In this document: positions 25,313 to 34,765 of the stretch, in pieces
Layout: each line of letters opens with the position of its first letter
Numbering within the stretch: position 1 is the stretch's first letter
The notes under the pieces: generated by a model
Database searches by the model: none
What the model was told of the DNA's origin: nothing
What the model saw: only the letters and a program-made list of their open reading frames with translations
Made by a program: the position numbers and the translations under genes
NCBI GenBank assembly: GCA_018267385.1
Contig: JAFDYN010000005.1
Span: 1 to 64,000 of the forward strand
Origin: Bacteroidota bacterium
GTDB taxonomy: Bacteria > Bacteroidota > Bacteroidia > Chitinophagales > LD1
DNA length: 64,000 bases
Reading direction: 5' to 3'

Positions 25313-27127
25313 ATGAAGCAACTACTGATACTCTCCCTGGCCGCGCTCATCGGCTTTACCTCTTGCAAGAGCAAAGAGGCCGATGCAGATGTGCAGCGTC
25401 AGGCGCAGGCATTTCTCGATGGCTACAACAAAGAATACCAACGCCTCACCTATGCAGATAATCTGGGTCAGTGGCAGCTCAATACGCATATCGTAGAAGG
25501 CGATACGATGGACCAGCACAATGCGGCCATCGCTACCGCTGCGCTGGCAGCCTATACCGGCAGCGCAGCCAATATAGACAGCGCCCGCAAATACCTGAAG
25601 GAAAAGAGCCAGCTCACTCCGCTACAGGTGCGCGAGCTGAATACGATCCTCTTCCTGGCGGGTAATAATCCCGCCACTGCCGGAGAGGTGGTGAAGAAAC
25701 GCATAGACCTGACCAATGACCTCGTGGCCAGGCTCTACGGCTATACTTTCAAAATGAATGGTGCGGAGGTGACACCCAATAAAATAGACGAGATCCTGCG
25801 CCACTCCTCTGACCTCAATGAGCGCCTGGCCGCATGGCAGTCTGCCAAGGAGGTAGGCAAGGGACTTAAAGATGGCCTGGCCGAGGTACGCGACCTGCGC
25901 AATGCCTCTGTGACCCCGCTGGACTACAAGGACTTCTTCGCCTACAATGCCTCTGACTACGGCATGAGTACGGAGGAGATGACCGCGCTCACACATAGCA
26001 TGATACGCGACGTGTGGCCGCTCTACCGCGAGCTGCACACATGGGCGCGCTACACACTGGCTGAGAAGTACCACCAATCGGTGCCCGAATATATACCTGC
26101 TCACTGGCTGCCAAACCGCTGGGGCCAGGACTGGAGCGAGCTGGTAGATGTGAAGGGACTGAATATAGACGGCTACCTCAAAGGTAAAGGCGCAGAGTGG
26201 ATACCTCGCGAGTCGGAGCGCTTCTACATGAGCATCGGGTTTGACTCGCTGCCGCCGGTATTTTGGGAGAAGTCATCTCTCTATCCTGTAGCGGCTAATG
26301 CCGGCTATAAGAAGAACACCCACGCCTCTGCCTGGCACATGGACCTGGCGGATGATATCCGCTCGCTGCAGAGCATAGAGGCCAATACGGAATGGTGGGC
26401 TACCTGCCTGCATGAGTTTGGCCATATCTATTACTACCGCTGCTATAGCAATCCATCGGTGCCTATCCTGCTGCGCAATGGTGCAAACCGTGGCTATCAC
26501 GAGGCCTTTGGTACGATGATGGGGCTGGCCTCGCTGCAGAAGCCATTTCTGCAAGGGCTGGGCATGGTAGATGCTCATGTGACTACCAATGACACCCTGC
26601 AGCTGCTGCGCCAGGGGCTGCAGTATATCGTAAATATACCATGGGGCAGTGGCACGATGACGGAGTTTGAGCATGCACTATACAGCGAGAAGCTGCCAAA
26701 GGATCAGTTTAATGCAAAATGGTGGGAGCTGGTGAAGAAATGCCAGGGCATCGTGCCCCCTACCGAACGCGGCGAAGAATACTGCGATGCTGCTACCAAG
26801 ACGCATATCATAGACGACCCGGCGCAGTACTATGACTACTCTATAGCCAATGTGCTGCTGTTCCAGTTTCACGCATATATAGCTGAGCACATCCTGCATC
26901 AGGACCCTCATGCTACCAACTATTGGGGCAATAAGGATGTGGGAGCCTTCCTGAAGCAAGTAATGGCCCCTGGCCAGAGTGTAGACTGGCGTGAGCACCT
27001 GCAGGCTACCATCCATAGCGACATGAGCGCTAAGCCCATGGTGGAGTACTTTGCCCCGCTCATGGCTTGGCTGAAAGAGCAGAACAAGGGCCGTAAATAC
27101 ACGCTGCCAGAGCAGGCGCCGTATTAA
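25313..27127 (+). CDS. M2-family (ACE-like) metallopeptidase lipoprotein
   Basis: Exported zinc peptidase of 604 residues related to peptidyl-dipeptidase/angiotensin-converting enzyme. The start at 25313 gives a lipoprotein signal (MKQLLILSLAALIGFTSC, lipid Cys18). The zinc site is H367-E368-F-G-H371, with the third ligand E397 in GYHEAFGTMMGLAS. The surrounding stretch WHMDLADDIR and the WLPNRWGQDW block also match the family. The length is normal for single-domain M2 enzymes. TATATTTG at 25285-25292 is a perfect -7 box. It probably acts in the periplasm in peptide degradation. Confidence 0.92.
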   Translation: MKQLLILSLAALIGFTSCKSKEADADVQRQAQAFLDGYNKEYQRLTYADNLGQWQLNTHIVEGDTMDQHNAAIATAALAAYTGSAANIDSARKYLKEKSQLTPLQVRELNTILFLAGNNPATAGEVVKKRIDLTNDLVARLYGYTFKMNGAEVTPNKIDEILRHSSDLNERLAAWQSAKEVGKGLKDGLAEVRDLRNASVTPLDYKDFFAYNASDYGMSTEEMTALTHSMIRDVWPLYRELHTWARYTLAEKYHQSVPEYIPAHWLPNRWGQDWSELVDVKGLNIDGYLKGKGAEWIPRESERFYMSIGFDSLPPVFWEKSSLYPVAANAGYKKNTHASAWHMDLADDIRSLQSIEANTEWWATCLHEFGHIYYYRCYSNPSVPILLRNGANRGYHEAFGTMMGLASLQKPFLQGLGMVDAHVTTNDTLQLLRQGLQYIVNIPWGSGTMTEFEHALYSEKLPKDQFNAKWWELVKKCQGIVPPTERGEEYCDAATKTHIIDDPAQYYDYSIANVLLFQFHAYIAEHILHQDPHATNYWGNKDVGAFLKQVMAPGQSVDWREHLQATIHSDMSAKPMVEYFAPLMAWLKEQNKGRKYTLPEQAPY

Positions 27128-27165
27128 ACAGCCCCTCCAAACCTCCCCAAAGGGGAGGCTTAATA
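27128..27165. repeat. Intergenic CTCCCCAAAGGGGAG repeat
   Basis: A palindrome CCTCCCC..GGGGAGG followed by CTTAATAC, of the same family as 5481-5572. A second small hairpin, GATGCCA...TGGCATC, lies at 27171-27198, and a CCCTCTCC..GGAGAGGG palindrome lies at 27350-27366. Apart from these the spacer to 27406 shows nothing. Confidence 0.5.
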
Positions 27166-27405
27166 CAGATCGATGCCATCCTTTGAAGGGGTGGCATCGG
27201 CGTTTGAGAGGACTACTTTTTTTGACAAAATAGCCTTTCAAAATATATGCTGAAAAATGCATACTAACGTAAGAATCATTTGCGTTGATATCCTGTTAAT
27301 ATTACCGCTCCCCCGTCTTTATTTCCCGTTGTATTTCTTGTATTAGCCCTCTCCTTTGGAGAGGGTTGGGAGAGGTGCTATCATTTACTACATTCGCAGC
27401 CTCTC

Positions 27406-28794
27406 ATGCAGGAGCCAAACTACATCAAAAACTCAGTGCTAGCCACCTTCGGGCTGATCTTTTGCCTGGGGCTGCTGTATGCGGTACCGGAGTTTGACCT
27501 GGGCTCCTTTCACTACCGCCGCGTCAATATCCTGGGCGATGTGATGGAGAAAAAACCTGCAGCGACGGAGACGAAGTTTGCGTTGCGCAATGACAGCACT
27601 TTCATAGAGATCAAGCCACCGCATGAGGACCGCTGCAAACCCGGCATCACCTGCATAGAGGACTACAGCCCCGATAGCTCCGGTATGCAGGCCTACCTCG
27701 CAGCACTGGACTCTGCCGACCAGCAGGTAGTGCGCATCGCGTACTTTGCAGACTCCTACGTAGAAGGGGATATCATGTTGCAGCCGCTGCGCGACACACT
27801 ACAGCAGGTATATGGCGGCAGTGGTGTAGGCTTCGTACCTATCACCTCTGAGGTGGCGGGATTCCGCATGAGCATCATCCACAAGTTTGATAACTGGACC
27901 ACCTACTCTATGGTGGGCGAGCGTAGCAATGAGCATCCGCTCGGTCCGGCAGGCTTCGCATTTGTACCAAAAGAAGAAAACCAGGTGACCTACAAGGCCA
28001 GCCGCTACCGTCACCTCAACACCCTGCCCACCGCCCAGCTTTTCTACAAGAAATGTGGGAGCGCCTGCGCTGTGGTCAGAAATGAGACTGATACTATCGG
28101 CCTGACCGGAGAGAAGCCTGTCAATGTGATCAATCTGGCCAAGAATGCCCAGTCTCTAAAACTGAGCTTTATAACGGACTCGATGGACCTGTATGGTATC
28201 AGCTTTGAGGATAAGCATGGAGTGGTCGTAGATAATTTCTCCATGCGTGGCAACTCGGGTACAGCGCTGAACTATGTGAGCGAAGAAATGTACCGGAGCT
28301 TTGACGAGGTACATTCTTACCGCCTTATCTTCCTCTCCTATGGACTGAATGTAGCGAGCGAGAAGCAAACAGACTATAGCGCCTACGGCAAAAGCATGAC
28401 CAGAGTGGTAGAGCGTATGAAGGCAGCCTTTCCTAATAGTAGCATCGTACTCGTGGGTTGCAGCGATCGCGGTGCCAATGTAGACGGCGACTACATGACC
28501 ATGGAGAATGTCAAACTGCTGATACGTGAACAGCGCAAGGTAGCCGCTAAGAATGGTATCTGCTTCTGGGATATGTTTCAGGCGATGGGCGGTGACTCTA
28601 CCATGGTGCGCTGGGTGAATGAGAAGCCGGCACTGGCCAATAGCGACTATACGCACCTGACCTTTAAAGGGGGGCACCGGATAGCAGACCTGCTGGCAGG
28701 TACGCTGCTGTATGAGAAAGAGAAATATGACCGTCGCAAAAAACTGACGAAGAAAAAATTAGTAGCCGTACATCAGATCAAAGTTGCAAGCTAA
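27406..28794 (+). CDS. Membrane-anchored SGNH/GDSL-hydrolase-like protein
   Basis: Protein of 462 residues with one N-terminal membrane segment (SVLATFGLIFCLGLLYAVP) and a periplasmic SGNH-like domain. Block I reads IAYFADSYVEGD, keeping the Asp-Ser of the GDS motif but with Ala for Gly. Block III is LIFLSYGLNVAS (Gly-x-Asn). Block V is DYTHLTFKGG, supplying the catalytic Asp-x-x-His. It is the first gene of a three-gene run with a second SGNH protein and an MBOAT acyltransferase. This points to O-acetylation or acyl editing of an exported polysaccharide, as with AlgI plus AlgX/AlgJ. The polysaccharide is unknown, because no glycosyltransferase genes are nearby. Confidence 0.82.
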   Translation: MQEPNYIKNSVLATFGLIFCLGLLYAVPEFDLGSFHYRRVNILGDVMEKKPAATETKFALRNDSTFIEIKPPHEDRCKPGITCIEDYSPDSSGMQAYLAALDSADQQVVRIAYFADSYVEGDIMLQPLRDTLQQVYGGSGVGFVPITSEVAGFRMSIIHKFDNWTTYSMVGERSNEHPLGPAGFAFVPKEENQVTYKASRYRHLNTLPTAQLFYKKCGSACAVVRNETDTIGLTGEKPVNVINLAKNAQSLKLSFITDSMDLYGISFEDKHGVVVDNFSMRGNSGTALNYVSEEMYRSFDEVHSYRLIFLSYGLNVASEKQTDYSAYGKSMTRVVERMKAAFPNSSIVLVGCSDRGANVDGDYMTMENVKLLIREQRKVAAKNGICFWDMFQAMGGDSTMVRWVNEKPALANSDYTHLTFKGGHRIADLLAGTLLYEKEKYDRRKKLTKKKLVAVHQIKVAS

Positions 28795-30088
28795 AACGCT
28801 GACATACCGTACACCGGGGAGCCTCTCCCGCTACCTGCTACGCATGGCTTGCCTGCTGCTGCTGCTGCCTATGCTACACTCCTGTGGCGCGGCTGACAGG
28901 GGCAAAGAGGTGCAATACACTGTGCAGAAATATCCCTTTATCCATCCCGAGCGCAATGAGATCATACATGGTGAGACATTGGATTCCGTGTTTGAGCAGC
29001 TGTATCAGCTGCGTGCATCACAGCCGCTCCGCGTAAATATTTTGCAGATAGGAGACTCGCACATACAGGCGGATTTTATCTCTTCTGCTCTGCGCACCAA
29101 CTTTCAGACGGCCTTTGGGAATGCAGGGCGGGGACTGGTGGTACCACTGCACGTAGCTGGTACCAATGAGTCATTCAACTACCGCATCACCAGCAATGTG
29201 GTGTGCACATCAAAGCGCTGCGTCTTTGTCAATGACCCTATGCCGATAGGTATCGGCGGTGTAACCATCCGCTCCTTTTCCGAGAATACTTCTTTCCGTA
29301 TCCGGTCATTCAATCAACCTCCGCTGGACTATGCCTTCAGCAAAGTGACACTGTTTTACCAGAAAGATAGTTCGGCATTTGACTTTGACGTGCTGGACAC
29401 GGCTGGCAGGATCATAGGTAAGCTCAACCACTCTCTGGAGGATGACTATTCCTTTGCCTCGCGTACTGACCTGCCATATAATACGAACGATATCACGCTG
29501 CGCGTAAAGAAGCTATCTGACCAGCAAAACGAGACGACAGTATACGGTCTCAATCTGGAAAATGATAGCAGTGGCGTGCTATTCCACTCAGTGGGTGTGA
29601 ATGGTGCCGAGGCGTTCCAATATGTGCGTGCTGCCTACTTTGCAGAGCAGACACAGGCGCTAAATCCGCAGCTGATCATCATATCGCTGGGTACTAATGA
29701 AGCGCAAAGATTGCCATTTGACACCAGGGGGACGATAGCTAAGCTCGACTCACTGGTCAAGGCGCTTTACTTTTACAATCCTAAGGCAAAGATCCTGATC
29801 ACGACGCCGACGGACTCCTATTTCCGCAAGAAGTATTACAACAATTCGCTCGCTGCGCTGCACACTGCTATGGTACAGTACGCTACAGACAATGGCATCG
29901 CCATCTGGGACCTCTACTCTATAGGCGGCGGCTACAAGTCCTGCTATCAGTGGAAGCGCTACAGCCTGATGCGTGCAGACGGCATCCATTTTACCAGCCA
30001 GGGCTATGCCTTTCAGGGCAACCTGCTGTTTGAAGCCCTGATGAAGGCATATAATCAATACGTGCAAAACAAACCGGACATTAAGTGA
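28784..30088 (+). CDS. SGNH/GDSL-hydrolase-family lipoprotein
   Basis: Protein of 434 residues. The start is the TTG at 28784, overlapping the previous stop by 11 bases. The ATG at 28844 would remove all basic residues ahead of the hydrophobic stretch, making a poor lipoprotein signal. The lipobox is LLPMLHSC. Catalytic blocks are clear: IGDSHIQADF (Ser), LIIISLGTNEAQ (Gly-x-Asn) and ADGIHFTSQGY (Asp-x-x-His). It is the second member of the SGNH-SGNH-MBOAT run. The likely role is transfer or removal of acyl groups on a periplasmic polysaccharide, accepting them via the MBOAT protein. Confidence 0.85.
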   Translation: MQAKTLTYRTPGSLSRYLLRMACLLLLLPMLHSCGAADRGKEVQYTVQKYPFIHPERNEIIHGETLDSVFEQLYQLRASQPLRVNILQIGDSHIQADFISSALRTNFQTAFGNAGRGLVVPLHVAGTNESFNYRITSNVVCTSKRCVFVNDPMPIGIGGVTIRSFSENTSFRIRSFNQPPLDYAFSKVTLFYQKDSSAFDFDVLDTAGRIIGKLNHSLEDDYSFASRTDLPYNTNDITLRVKKLSDQQNETTVYGLNLENDSSGVLFHSVGVNGAEAFQYVRAAYFAEQTQALNPQLIIISLGTNEAQRLPFDTRGTIAKLDSLVKALYFYNPKAKILITTPTDSYFRKKYYNNSLAALHTAMVQYATDNGIAIWDLYSIGGGYKSCYQWKRYSLMRADGIHFTSQGYAFQGNLLFEALMKAYNQYVQNKPDIK

Positions 30089-30092
30089 CCCT

Positions 30093-31562
30093 ATGCCAGC
30101 GATAGACATCCATAAACTGCTCCATCAGTTCGAGTACATACCGCGCCAGCCGCTGATCTTCAGCTCGGGTTTGTTCCTGTTCCTGTTTGCCGGCTTCATC
30201 AGTATCTTCTACCTGATCCATCACAAGCACAATGTGAAGCTGCTGTATGTGGTCCTTTTCTCTTACTACTTCTATTACAAATCCAGCGGCATCTACTTCC
30301 TGCTGCTGGTACTCTCTACGGTAGTAGATTACAACCTCGCCAATATCATGGCCAATGCGCCCAAAGGCTGGCAGCGCAAGGGCCTGCTGATCTTCAGCCT
30401 CGTGCTTAACCTCGGATTGCTCGGGTACTTCAAATACACCAACTTCCTCTATGAGATATACTGCGGTGCAGTAGGTAGCCATTTTAGTCCCTTCAGTATC
30501 TTCCTGCCGGTGGGCGTATCGTTCTTTACCTTCCAGTCGCTCAGCTATACCATAGATATCTATCGCGGCGAGCTGAAGCCCGTAAAGCGCATGCTGGATT
30601 ATGCCTTCTTCGTGTCTTTCTTCCCGCAGCTCGTAGCGGGGCCTATCGTGCGGGCGCGTGACTTTATCCCTCAGATATCCATGCCTACCATCGTGACGAG
30701 GGCTATGTTCAGCGAAGGGATGTACCTCATCATATCCGGCCTTTTCAAAAAGGCTGTGATATCCGACTATATCAGCGCCAACTTTGTAGACCGTATCTTT
30801 GCCAATCCGACACTATATACGGGACTGGAAAATCTCTTTGGAGTGTATGGCTATGCCCTGCAGATCTACTGCGACTTTAGCGGGTATAGCGATATGGCTA
30901 TCGGTATTGCGCTGCTGTTTGGCTATAGGCTGTGCATCAACTTTGACTCGCCATATCAGTCATCCAGCGTCACCGAGTTCTGGCGCAGGTGGCACATCTC
31001 GCTATCTACCTGGCTGCGTGACTACCTCTATATTTCCCTGGGGGGAAATAGGAAGGGACGCTTCCGCACCTACCTGAATCAGTTTATCACTATGCTGCTC
31101 GGTGGCCTGTGGCATGGCGCGGCATTCCGGTTTATCATCTGGGGGGCACTGCACGGCGTAGCACTGGGCATAGACAAGTGGATGAAAGAGTACATCAAAA
31201 TACCTGATACGAAGTTGGTCAAGGTGCTCGGCGTGATCCTTACCTTCCACTTCGTCTGCTTCTGCTGGATCTTTTTCCGCGCAGATAATATGCAGATAGC
31301 CACCTCCGTCATATCGCAGATAGCCACGCACTTTACACCATCTATCTTCTTCAATTTCGTAGCCGGCTATCAGAACGTACTACTCGTCATGCTGCTGGGC
31401 TACGTCTTGCACTTCCTGCCGCGCCACATAGAGCTGCAGGCGCAGCAGGCCGTATACCGTATGCCGCTGCCGGCAGTGGTAGCCATGCTGGCCGTGGTCG
31501 TGGTGATACTTGTGCAGGTCAAGACCTCAGAGATACAGCCATTTATTTACTTCCAGTTTTAG
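30093..31562 (+). CDS. MBOAT family O-acyltransferase (AlgI/DltB-like)
   Basis: Polytopic inner-membrane protein of 489 residues that moves acyl groups across the membrane for polysaccharide O-acetylation. It shows the AlgI hallmarks YFKYTNFL, LPVGVSFFTFQSLSYTIDIYRGE, FFPQLVAGPIVRA, YCDFSGYSDMAIG, EFWRRWHISLSTWLRDYLY and the catalytic-His region GGLWHGAAFRFIIWG. It follows the second SGNH gene by 4 bases, so the three genes are one operon. The last 20 bases overlap the end of the convergent permease gene. Confidence 0.95.
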   Translation: MPAIDIHKLLHQFEYIPRQPLIFSSGLFLFLFAGFISIFYLIHHKHNVKLLYVVLFSYYFYYKSSGIYFLLLVLSTVVDYNLANIMANAPKGWQRKGLLIFSLVLNLGLLGYFKYTNFLYEIYCGAVGSHFSPFSIFLPVGVSFFTFQSLSYTIDIYRGELKPVKRMLDYAFFVSFFPQLVAGPIVRARDFIPQISMPTIVTRAMFSEGMYLIISGLFKKAVISDYISANFVDRIFANPTLYTGLENLFGVYGYALQIYCDFSGYSDMAIGIALLFGYRLCINFDSPYQSSSVTEFWRRWHISLSTWLRDYLYISLGGNRKGRFRTYLNQFITMLLGGLWHGAAFRFIIWGALHGVALGIDKWMKEYIKIPDTKLVKVLGVILTFHFVCFCWIFFRADNMQIATSVISQIATHFTPSIFFNFVAGYQNVLLVMLLGYVLHFLPRHIELQAQQAVYRMPLPAVVAMLAVVVVILVQVKTSEIQPFIYFQF

Positions 31563-32901
31563 CAGGGGCAAAGGGCCATTCGTGAGAGATGTTGGCCTTG
31601 ATCAGGTATAGCAACGCGCCTGTAGCGATCACGCCCAGTGCCCCAATGATGAACTCTATATCAGCATAGCAAAAGATAAAGCCCCATACCACCAATGCGA
31701 TGAGCGCAGGTATGGGATAGAGCAGCATACGATAGGGGAACTTCTCATCCTTCATCCGCGCATGATAAAGCAGCAGCCCCACAGCCTGCCCTACGAACTG
31801 GATAATGATGCGCATGGTGACGATGGCGGAGATCACTTCACCCAGGCGGAAGAGCAGGCTAAATACAAAAGCAACACCAGCCAGTACCAGCAGCGATACG
31901 TATGGGAAATTCTTAGTAGGGTGCAGGCGGGAGAAGATGCTGAAGAAATTGCCATCGGTAGCAGCGGCATAGGGCACGCGTGAATAGCCCAGCATGACGG
32001 CAAAGAGCGATGACACTGCGATGAGCAGCACCAGCACCGTAGCTACCAGCGCCGCCGTATGGCCATATATCCGCTCAAAGAAAAGGCTCACGATAAATTT
32101 AGAATCCTTTGCCTCCTGCCAGGGTATGGTACCCAGCACAGCTGTATGCATGGAGAGATAGAGGATAGCGATGCCCGCTATGGAGATGAAAATACTACGC
32201 GAGATATTGATCTCGGGCTCTTTGATCTCGCCGCCCAGGTGGCAGACATTGTAGTAGCCCAGATAGGAGTAGACGGTCTTGAGTGTTGCCTGTCCCAGAC
32301 CGAAGAAGAATAGTGGTGAGAGATCAGGCATCAGATCCTTTGCGCCTCCGGCGAAAGAGAGTGATGGATCAAAGTGCGAGAAGCCGCTCGCTATCAGCCA
32401 TAGTATCGTGCCGATCACGATCATGCCCATGACAACGGATATCTTGCCGATATCACTGATGCGGCGATAGAGCAGCACAGTGATGAGTATGACCAGGCCT
32501 CCGGAGACAGCCTTCTGCTCTATAGGGCCGAGTGAGGGTATGAGATAGGTGAGATACTGCGCGAAGCCTATCGCACCGGAGGCTATGACCAGCGGCGCCT
32601 GTATAGAGGTCTGCCAGACGTAGAGGAAGGCCATCATGCGGCCCCACTTTTGTCTACCGTATAGGTTTTGCAGAAAAGCATAACTACCGCCAGCCTCCGG
32701 CCACTTGGCTCCCAGCTCTGCCCACACCGCCCCATCTGCAAAGGCCAGCAATGCGCCCAGGAGCCAGGCGATGATAGACTTCGGTCCGCTCATGGCGCCG
32801 ATCACAAACGGCATAGTGACAAAGGGGCCGATGCCTACCATGTCTATCATATTGATGGCGACTGACTGACCCAGGCTGAGACCGCGTACGAGTTTTGACA
32901 T
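31543..32901 (-). CDS. APC-family amino-acid permease
   Basis: Inner-membrane transporter of 452 residues with about 12 predicted helices. The opening matches amino-acid/polyamine antiporters: GLSLGQSVAINMIDMVGIGPF in helix 1 and WAELGAKWPEAGGSYAFLQ after helix 2. The ATG at 32901 is preferred over an upstream TTG (32910). The substrate is not readable. The 3' end overlaps the convergent MBOAT gene by 20 bases, so both C-termini are encoded on opposite strands of the same DNA. Confidence 0.9.
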   Translation of the reverse strand: MSKLVRGLSLGQSVAINMIDMVGIGPFVTMPFVIGAMSGPKSIIAWLLGALLAFADGAVWAELGAKWPEAGGSYAFLQNLYGRQKWGRMMAFLYVWQTSIQAPLVIASGAIGFAQYLTYLIPSLGPIEQKAVSGGLVILITVLLYRRISDIGKISVVMGMIVIGTILWLIASGFSHFDPSLSFAGGAKDLMPDLSPLFFFGLGQATLKTVYSYLGYYNVCHLGGEIKEPEINISRSIFISIAGIAILYLSMHTAVLGTIPWQEAKDSKFIVSLFFERIYGHTAALVATVLVLLIAVSSLFAVMLGYSRVPYAAATDGNFFSIFSRLHPTKNFPYVSLLVLAGVAFVFSLLFRLGEVISAIVTMRIIIQFVGQAVGLLLYHARMKDEKFPYRMLLYPIPALIALVVWGFIFCYADIEFIIGALGVIATGALLYLIKANISHEWPFAPAKTGSK

Positions 32902-32956
32902 TTCACCCAAAATAACAAAGGTTTATCCTAAATATGCAGGGAGAAATAATGCCATC

Positions 32957-33604
32957 GTGACTATAGATCAGTATACCCGCCCTACGCCCTTCATAGATAG
33001 TGACAATCCTGAGGTGATAGCCTATGCCAAAGCGCATACCACACCGGAGATGTCTGACCGTGAGAAGGCGGTGGCGCTCTACTATGCCGTGCGCGATGAT
33101 ATTCGCTATGATCCGTACCATATCATCCTCTCGCCAGAGGCTATCTCCGGCAGCCTGACGCTCCAGAGGCGCTACGGCTATTGCATAGAGAAGTCGCTGC
33201 TGCTGGCCGCTGCTGGCCGCGCAGTGGGTATCCCGTCGCGCCTGGGCTTCTCCATCGTGCAGAACCACCTTTCTACGGAGAAGTTTATACGCATGCTGCG
33301 CTCGGACAAGTTCGTCTTTCACGGCTACAATGAGTTTCTGCTCGATGGCAAATGGGTGAAATGTACGCCGGCTTTCAATAAAAGGCTTTGTGAGTTGTTT
33401 GGTACGGCGCCGCTGGAGTTTGATGGCGTACATGATTCTATCTTCCAGGAGTTCTCCCCTGACGGGCAGCAGTACATGAAGTATATCCATGAGTACGGGC
33501 AGTTTGATGACATGCCATATGACCTTTTTGTGTCCGAACTGAAGCTGCACTACCCGCATCTGTTCGATGAGAATGGGGTGATGCTCACGAAGTGGAATGA
33601 TTGA
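32957..33604 (+). CDS. Transglutaminase-like domain protein
   Basis: Cytoplasmic protein of 215 residues with a GTG start; upstream ATGs run into stops. The papain-like transglutaminase core reads YYAVRDDIRYDP, then RRYGYCIEKSLLLAAAGRAVGIPSR with the nucleophilic Cys, and HGYNEFLLDGKWVKCTPAFN with the catalytic His. Such proteins act as transglutaminases, proteases or peptide N-glycanase-like enzymes, and the substrate is unknown. It is divergent from the permease gene (55 bases). Confidence 0.85.
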   Translation: MTIDQYTRPTPFIDSDNPEVIAYAKAHTTPEMSDREKAVALYYAVRDDIRYDPYHIILSPEAISGSLTLQRRYGYCIEKSLLLAAAGRAVGIPSRLGFSIVQNHLSTEKFIRMLRSDKFVFHGYNEFLLDGKWVKCTPAFNKRLCELFGTAPLEFDGVHDSIFQEFSPDGQQYMKYIHEYGQFDDMPYDLFVSELKLHYPHLFDENGVMLTKWND

Positions 33605-33725
33605 ACCACGCTATCAAGACTAAGCGAAAAGGCAATAAGACCGAGCGTAGTTTACAGTTATCCGGCGCTGATGAGTGATAAATCTCACTTTTGCGGCTTG
33701 GACTAATTTGGATTATTTTCGCCGT

Positions 33726-34553
33726 ATGGCTACTACAGACACAGCACCCCAGTTTCGCGACTATGCGAAGGCAGACACCATTTCACTCGCCGTGCGCGAC
33801 CACTACCGCAAGATGCGCGAGCGCCAGACGGTAGACTACGTGCAGCGCATGAAAAAGAAGTACCTGACCTTTGACAAGCCGATGCATGTGTGGGATGCCA
33901 TGGAGCGCCTCAACGCCCTCGTAGACGTGAGTGACCCCGACCTGGACCTGCCCAATGTGCAGCACCTCATACAGGCTGCCGAGGGCGCACGCGAGGCAGG
34001 CGAGCCGGACTGGATGCAGCTCGTGGCCCTGATCCACGACATGGGCAAGGTGATGTACCTCTGGGGCAGTGATGAGGACGGCACCAGCCAGGCAGAGCAG
34101 TGGGGCCTCGTGGGAGATATCTTTGTAGTCGGCGCCCGGCTGCCAGACTCCTGTGTCTACCCACAGTTCAATGAACTGAACCCTGATATGCAGGACCCGC
34201 GCTACAATATGCCTACGGGCATGTATGAGCCACACTGCGGCCTCGACCGTCTCGAGCTGGCCTGGGGCCACGACGAGTATCTGTACCAGGTGCTGAAAAA
34301 CCACAAAGGCAATACCATCCCTGAGCAGGGCATGGTCTCCGTGCGCTACCACTCCTTCTACCCATGGCACACCGGCAATAGCTACGAGGAGCTACTCTGC
34401 GAGAAGGACAAGCAATACAAAGAGTGGATACGCTCATTCAACCGATTTGACCTCTACACCAAGCGCCCCGAGTCCTTTGACCTCGAGAGCATGAAGGGCT
34501 ACTATCAGCCTATCATAGAGAAGTATCTCGGTACGGAGCCGCTGTATTGGTAA
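33726..34553 (+). CDS. Inositol oxygenase (MIOX)
   Basis: Di-iron enzyme of 275 residues that cleaves myo-inositol with O2 to D-glucuronate. All six expected iron ligands are present and in family context: H80 (PNVQHLIQAAE), H104-D105 (ALIHDMGK), H182 (LAWGHDEYLYQ), H209 (RYHSFYPWH) and D242 (FNRFDLYTK). Length and sequence are close to the eukaryotic enzyme. The ATG at 33726 is preferred over an upstream GTG that adds 17 unrelated residues. No inositol uptake or glucuronate catabolism genes adjoin it. Confidence 0.97.
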   Translation: MATTDTAPQFRDYAKADTISLAVRDHYRKMRERQTVDYVQRMKKKYLTFDKPMHVWDAMERLNALVDVSDPDLDLPNVQHLIQAAEGAREAGEPDWMQLVALIHDMGKVMYLWGSDEDGTSQAEQWGLVGDIFVVGARLPDSCVYPQFNELNPDMQDPRYNMPTGMYEPHCGLDRLELAWGHDEYLYQVLKNHKGNTIPEQGMVSVRYHSFYPWHTGNSYEELLCEKDKQYKEWIRSFNRFDLYTKRPESFDLESMKGYYQPIIEKYLGTEPLYW

Positions 34554-34613
34554 AGCCGGCATCTTCCAACCATTTGCACCGTCGCGCGATTACTTCGCAT
34601 GCTCATATTATGT

Positions 34614-34640
34614 GGCGTTTGCAACGCCGCTGAGAAACTT
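34614..34640. repeat. GGCGTTTGCAACGCC palindrome
   Basis: A perfect inverted repeat GGCGTT..AACGCC in the spacer after the inositol oxygenase gene. Related GCGTTTGCA palindromes occur at 63470-63487 (CGCGTTTGCAGCGCG) and, degenerate, at 63388-63404. The three share flanking text and look like one dispersed family. Confidence 0.5.
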
Positions 34641-34765
34641 TTATTCTCCTCTTTCACCACGCATCCACCCCGCTGTAGGGCATCCGTTGCCCAGCATGGC
34701 GTAAATATTACGCTAAAGCTGCTGGTATAGCTTTTGAAACATGATGAGTAAAAACCACTACTATC

